Positions 61,601 to 64,000 of a DNA stretch of 64,000 nt are shown here, one piece after another. The DNA comes from Rhizobium sp. 11515TR (GTDB lineage: Bacteria; Pseudomonadota; Alphaproteobacteria; Rhizobiales; Rhizobiaceae). Below the pieces are notes generated by a model. That model saw nothing but the letters and a program-made list of their open reading frames with translations. It had not been told where the DNA came from and searched no databases. A program made the position numbers and the translations under genes. The stretch is taken from NCBI RefSeq assembly GCF_002277895.1, contig NZ_CP023000.1, positions 1,240,001 through 1,304,000 on the forward strand, written 5' to 3'. The stretch's first letter is position 1, and every line of letters begins with the position of its first letter.

Positions 61601-63529
61601 GGTCGTCGTCAGGCCGGTGACCGCGCTCGAGCTAAGGGCGGCGATCTGATCGGTTGAAAGGGAGGCGATGACCTCCGTACCTAGCCCCGCCACAGCCTTG
61701 CTGGTAATGGCCGCAATTTCCGTCGTCGAGAACGTGGCAATCTCATCCGCGCCGAGGGCCGAGAACTGAGTCGAGCTCAGCGCAGCAATTTGAGCACTGG
61801 TGAGTGCCTCCACTTGCTGCGTGCTTAGCGCGGCGATCTGATCTGTCGTCAAACCGGCAACGGTAGCTGCTTTCAGAGCTGCGATCTGTCCCGTCGAAAG
61901 CGCCGCAATGACATCCGTACCCAACGCGGCAATTTGGCTTGAGCCGAGTGCCGCGACCTGTGCGGTAGTCAAGACGCGCGTTTTAGCTGCGCCCAGAATC
62001 GCAATCTGGGCAGTGCTCAACCCGGCAACCCCGGCCGTGCTTAGCGCCGCAACTTGCGCTGTCGACAGGGCCGCAATGGCCGTCGTGTCAAGACCCGATA
62101 TGGCCTTGCTGGTGATTGCCGCGATGCTGGCGGTCGAGAGTGCGGCGATATCGTCCGTACTCAATGCGAACATCTGGGTCGAAGTCAGCGCTGCGACTTG
62201 TGCCGTTGTCAGAGCCGCAATCTGCGCTGTGGTCATCGCGCTGATCTGGCTCGTTGTCAGCCCGGCGATGCCGCTTACGCTGAAGGCGGCAATTTGCGCG
62301 GTTGAAAGCGCTGCGATATCACTCGTGCTCAAGGCTCCGGTCTGCGTCGTCTTGAGCGAATTGATTTGACTTGTCGTCAATGCACCGATCTGCGCCGTGC
62401 TCAACGCGGTGATCTGGACGGTGGACAGGCCAGCAACGGCCGACTTGCTGAGGGCTGCGACCTGTGAGGCCGAGAGGGCGCTAACATCGCCCGTGCTCAT
62501 GACCGCAACCTGGGTTGAGGTGAGCGCCGCAATTTGCGCCGTTGTCATCGCTGCGATCTGCGCCGTGCCCAAGGCAGCTATCTGAGCCGTTGTAAGGCCG
62601 GAAATCGCGGCCGTGCTCAAGGCGGCAACTTGGTTCGTCGCAAGAGAGGAAATGGTTGCTGTCGAGAGGCCTGCGACCGCGGCAGCCGTAATCGCCGCCA
62701 TGTCATCCGTCGAAAACGTGGCGATACCGCCGGTAGACAGCACGGAGAGCTGCGCCGAACCCAGCGCTTTGACCTGGCTGGAGGTGAGAGCTTCGGCTTG
62801 CGCGGTGCTCAGGGCTGCGACTTGCGCCGTCTTCAGGCTGGCAATCGCACTGGCCGTCAGGGCCGCAATCTGAGCAGTTGAAAAGCCCGCTATATCGCTC
62901 GTGGGCATGGCTGCGACTTGCGTCGTCTTGAGAGCGGCGATTTGCGCCGTCGTCAGGGCAGCAATTTGCGCCGTGCTAAGCGCCGCGATCTGGCTCGTCG
63001 TCAGATTGGAAATGCTGCTGGTGCTCAATGCCGCGACCTGGCCGGTCGAAAGCGTGGCCATTGCAGCGCTCGAGAGGCCCGCAATCGCCTTGCTGCTAAT
63101 CGCGGCCATATCGTCTGTCGAAAAGGTAGCCAGATCCGCGGCGCTGAGTGCAGCAATTTGCGACGAGCTCAAGACCCGGACCTGCGACGTCGTCAGGGCT
63201 TCCGCCTGCTCGATTGTCAGGGCCTGGAGTTGCTGTGTCGTGATCGCGGTGATCTGCACGGAACTGAAGCTCTCGATTGCAGATGTTGACAGGGCGGCCA
63301 ACTGATCGAGCGTGAGCCCCGGAATGGCGCTTTGCGAAATCGCGCTCAACTGCTGGGAGGTAAGAACTTCCACATCCTCTGTATCCAGCGCCGCGATCTG
63401 CGCTGATGTGAGAACGCTGATCTGCTTGGTGGACAGTGATGCCACATCTTCCGTGGTCCAGGCCGCCACAGCTGATGTTGAAAGAGATCTGATCTGAGTG
63501 AGGCTCAAGGATGAAACGATCGAAGTCAT
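55637..63529 (-). CDS. Giant octapeptide-repeat protein of unknown function
   Basis: A protein of about 2630 residues built almost wholly from roughly 325 contiguous octapeptides, consensus [ST]-T-x-Q-[IV]-A-A-L, from about residue 8 to the last few residues (end VISSYVT). Octads form higher-order blocks of 10 and 7 units, often alternating as 17 (136 residues). It is rich in Ala, Thr, Ser, Leu, Ile and Gln, with few basic residues; I saw no cysteine. There is no Sec signal, membrane segment or other domain. The ATG at 63529 follows GGAAAGAG; a GTG at 63553 is in frame but poorly placed. The neighbours are flgE upstream and a GT41 glycosyltransferase downstream. It could be a secreted fibre or adhesin, a surface or flagellum-associated filament, or a cytoplasmic scaffold. 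Confidence 0.85.
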   Translation of the reverse strand: MTSIVSSLSLTQIRSLSTSAVAAWTTEDVASLSTKQISVLTSAQIAALDTEDVEVLTSQQLSAISQSAIPGLTLDQLAALSTSAIESFSSVQITAITTQQLQALTIEQAEALTTSQVRVLSSSQIAALSAADLATFSTDDMAAISSKAIAGLSSAAMATLSTGQVAALSTSSISNLTTSQIAALSTAQIAALTTAQIAALKTTQVAAMPTSDIAGFSTAQIAALTASAIASLKTAQVAALSTAQAEALTSSQVKALGSAQLSVLSTGGIATFSTDDMAAITAAAVAGLSTATISSLATNQVAALSTAAISGLTTAQIAALGTAQIAAMTTAQIAALTSTQVAVMSTGDVSALSASQVAALSKSAVAGLSTVQITALSTAQIGALTTSQINSLKTTQTGALSTSDIAALSTAQIAAFSVSGIAGLTTSQISAMTTAQIAALTTAQVAALTSTQMFALSTDDIAALSTASIAAITSKAISGLDTTAIAALSTAQVAALSTAGVAGLSTAQIAILGAAKTRVLTTAQVAALGSSQIAALGTDVIAALSTGQIAALKAATVAGLTTDQIAALSTQQVEALTSAQIAALSSTQFSALGADEIATFSTTEIAAITSKAVAGLGTEVIASLSTDQIAALSSSAVTGLTTTQVAALSSTQIAGLATRAIASLTTSQISSLSSQQVAALTATQISVLKTAQIVALNTNDIAALSTAQIAALTTTAITGLTTGQITALTTAQVEALSSSQIKVLSSTQLAALGSDDVATFTTDEIAALSSKAIGGLTTSVIASLSSAQLEALTTSAVTGLTTTQISTLGTAQLASLTTSQIAALSSTQMAALTANDMAALSTADIAAIASKAIAGLSTGAVAALSTTQIAALGTSTLANLTTNQIATLSTAQLAALSTTQVATLTSSQIAALGTGTITSLTANQIAALSTSGITGLTTDQIAALSTQQTQALTTAQIAKLSSTQVSALGTDDIATFTTDEIAALSSKAVTGLSTGVISTLSTQQIASLSAVGIAGLTTSQIAALNTAQITALPASWMTALSATQIAAFDTNAIAALSTAQVVAISTSGISGLTTDQVNALSTTQVATLTTNQVAALKTAQLSALGTDDVAALSVADIAVISSTAMSGLSTDAIAALTTAQIAALSTAGIAGLSTTQISALSSGQVDALLTNQIAALSQSQLAIMDADIVASLSTAQIAAFSTSGIIGLTTGQMAALSTAQVEALTTAQVKVLSSVQLGALSTDDIATFSTADIAAISNKAVSGLSSSVIGSLSTEQIAALSTTTVAGLTTDQVAALSTAQVAALATTRIAALSSAQVGALGTGGIASLTTVQITALSTAGISGLSTDQVNVLSSAQLAALTTTQIAALSSAQLGVLGSSDVAALSTADIAAIGSSAISGLSTAALAAFSTAQIAALSPTGILGMTTDQISALNSSQVDVLSTKQIATLSSAQVGILDPTIVATLSTAQIAALGGSAIAGLTTAQISAFNTSQTEALTSAQVAALSSKQISSLSAADIATFSTKDISAIGAAAISGLSTDAIAAMSTAQIAALSTSGIAGLTTQQTATLSTGQLQALTTAQSAALSSAQLSVLTTNDIAALSTKNIAAITSAAISGLSTTAVAALSTSQVAALSTSGITGLTTKQIAALGTIQAEALTTAQVAALNSTQLSALTTDDIAVFSTQDIAAIGSNAISGLSTGAIAALTTNQVAALSTLGIGGLSTKQIAALNTAQIHALSSKQIAALSSAQVSALSTADIASLSTAQIAALSSSGTAGLTSLQIVALSTGQVQALTTTQINILGSKQVSALTTADMAAMSTAQIAALSSLGIAGLTSVQIAVLNTAQAEALTSAQVAALSSSQIATLDAANLQTFSTADIAAISSSAISGLSTATVAAFSTDQITAISTAGIAGLTTLQISALSANQVGALTTAQISTLGSKQISALTTADIAAMSTAQIAALSTAGIPGLTTAQLTALSVDQAEALTTVQIGVLSSTQVAALSANDLDAFSTADIAAISSGAIQGLSTATIAGFSTDQVAALSASGIAGLTTSQITALSTGQLEALTTAQVAALNSKQIAVLGTSGIEALSTNQIAALSTSGIAELTTDQIAVLSTDQAEALTPTQVGAFTSKQITTFGTDDLATFSTADMAAIGSLAMSALSTAAIAALSTEQIAALSTAGIAGLTTSQMAALSTDQAEALTPTQVGALSSAQIAALGTDDLQTFSSADIAAISSNGISGLTTAIVAALSTAQITSLGTGGIAGLTTAQIAVLSTDQIEALTAAQVAVLGSKQIAVLSTADIAALSTSQVAAVSTAGVAGLSSTQVSAMSADQIAAFSTAQIAALSSAGIAGLSSADLATFSTSDIAAISSSSVQGLSTDFIASLSTAQIAALGTGSIAGLSSTQVGVLSIEQFEALSTTQIAALSSAGLAGLTTADLATISTAELSVINSDAIQGLSTAVVAALSSDQIAVLTTSQIASLSYGQIAAMSTGQIAALSTSQIGALNALQVAALDTDDISVFTTDDIAALNSGAVAGLTTRVIAALTTAQAEALAPSQVSGLTSAQVAALTTQELSTFSTKDIAAFSSNGIAGLSTQDIASLSSTQLLALMRSQMAYLNSDQIAAVISSYVT
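55655..63505 (-). repeat. 24-bp coding repeat array with 240-bp and 168-bp higher-order blocks
   Basis: The coding sequence repeats every 24 bases without interruption for about 7.85 kb. Blocks of ten units (240 bases) begin with an Asp-Asp octad such as GTDDIATF followed by a Ser/Ala-Ile-Gly-Leu type octad. Blocks of seven units (168 bases) begin STADIAAL-STAQIAAL. A 10+7 pair gives a 408-base period through much of the array, while near the C-terminal end a 10-unit block (240 bases) follows directly on another. Wobble positions differ widely between copies, so the array is old and kept by selection on the protein rather than a fresh DNA expansion. Confidence 0.85.
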
Positions 63530-63779
63530 AAACAGGACTCTTTCCGTAGCCACGTTGCACTGTCAGCATGTTCAAAGCCGACCAAGCTTGCCTCGCCGAA
63601 GCGTTGGCAGATTAACACTCTCTAAAATTCACGCCCCACGCTTTCAGCGTAGTTCGACTGGCTTGCCTGAAGCTGTGGTTGAACTTGTGATTGTCGTTGT
63701 GAGTATCGAATTCCCCGACTGGTCGAAATCCGATCATGCCGATCGAGCAGCAGGCTTCGTCGCCGGACCGTACGACGAA

Positions 63780-63799
63780 AAGGGCCCCGGAGGGCCCTT
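63780..63799 (-). terminator. Intrinsic terminator after flgE
   Basis: An 8-bp GC-rich stem, AAGGGCCC / GGGCCCTT, with a four-base loop, followed on the minus strand by TTTTCGTCG. It lies 21 bases past the flgE stop and separates flgE from the repeat-protein gene, which therefore needs its own promoter in 63530-63779. Confidence 0.82.
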
Positions 63800-63819
63800 C
63801 TGATTAAGCAGGCGGAAGA

Positions 63820-64000
63820 TCAGCGCTGGAGGTTGACCAGCACGTCCAGCAGGTCGGAGCCCGTCTGGAAGACCTTGGAGTTCGCCGTGTAGCTCTTCTG
63901 TGCCTGGATCATATCGGTGAGCTGGCCGGCCAAATCGACGTTCGATGCTTCCAGCGAGTTCGACTGGATATAGCCGAGACCGTTGCTGTTGGCGAAGCTG
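63820..64000 (-). CDS. flgE: Flagellar hook protein FlgE, C-terminal part only
   Basis: The last 59 codons of a gene entering from the right edge. The product shows the conserved C-terminal hook/rod motif: SLEASNVDLAGQLTDMIQAQ, KSYTANSKVFQTGSDLLD and the final VLVNLQR. This C-terminal helix packs in the core of the flagellar hook. Its stop at 63820 is followed by an intrinsic terminator, so no other flagellar gene is co-transcribed downstream here. In the well-studied Sinorhizobium cluster, flgK and flgL follow flgE. Confidence 0.9.
   Translation of the reverse strand, partial: SFANSNGLGYIQSNSLEASNVDLAGQLTDMIQAQKSYTANSKVFQTGSDLLDVLVNLQR

Noticed and set aside
55722..63305. Many long open frames on the plus strand across the repeat gene (up to about 380 codons)
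   Set aside because: They are antisense shadows: a 24-base repeat without stops on one strand also lacks stops in other frames. The minus-strand frame alone spans the whole array with a clear protein period and a start with a ribosome binding site.
55637..63529. CRISPR array or non-coding satellite
   Set aside because: The 24-base units are contiguous without spacers, are degenerate at wobble positions and are constrained at the protein level.
55637..63529. TAL-effector-like DNA-binding repeats
   Set aside because: The LTxxQVxAL wording recalls LTPEQVVAI in TAL repeats, but the unit is 8 residues, not 33-35, with no repeat-variable diresidue and no nuclear-targeting or activation region.

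Overview
The window looks like a chromosomal or chromid stretch of a Rhizobiaceae bacterium (Rhizobium/Agrobacterium type). The reasons are the GC-rich coding sequence, the dense ABC uptake systems, rhizobial families such as CsgH, DUF982, DUF1236 and SmoS-like polyol dehydrogenase, alphaproteobacterial EcfG-type promoters, and the C-terminus of a flagellar hook protein at the right edge. I cannot name the species.

Layout. 1-5.8 kb: organosulfur acquisition, with a truncated SfnB/DszC-like flavoprotein diverging from an NtaA/DszA-like monooxygenase and an SsuB-SsuA-SsuC-SsuC sulfonate-type ABC transporter. 6-25 kb: a general-stress island of a large catalase, a PPC protein, two SDRs, a TPP enzyme, a PQQ-type sugar dehydrogenase, a BON protein, a BacA/BclA-like ABC exporter, an S21 copy and many small proteins. 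At least ten promoters of the form GGAAC-N17/18-GTT lie in front of these genes, so one EcfG regulon probably unites them. An IS2-group element (22412-23728, 5-bp target duplication CGCGT) sits inside a small gene here. 25-26.5 kb: two curlin-repeat proteins and CsgH.

26.8-34.3 kb: a carbohydrate ABC operon with a GH78 alpha-L-rhamnosidase (one-base frameshift) and a divergent LacI regulator. 34.5-41.5 kb: a polyol locus with a second LacI regulator, a zinc dehydrogenase, a SmoS-like SDR, a SmoE-like binding protein, a PfkB sugar kinase and a GatZ-like protein. This matches the altritol/galactitol-to-tagatose route described in Agrobacterium. The transporter's permease and ATPase genes are missing here, and a short 3' remnant of the ATPase remains. 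41.5-48.3 kb: two CMD-fold proteins, a LysR regulator, a flavin monooxygenase and a glutamine-type amino-acid ABC transporter. 48.4-53.1 kb: an Rbs-type sugar ABC operon.

53.2-64 kb holds the most unusual content: a 2630-residue protein made almost entirely of about 325 uninterrupted octapeptides (consensus [ST]TxQ[IV]AAL). Downstream on the same strand is a TPR-containing GT41 O-GlcNAc-transferase-like enzyme. Upstream, behind a terminator, is flgE. I propose that the GT41 enzyme may glycosylate the Ser/Thr-rich repeat protein or, as an alternative, flagellin. This is inference.

No rRNA, tRNA or CRISPR array was seen. Two genes (DUF72 and GH78) each carry a single-base frameshift that could be real decay or a sequencing error.
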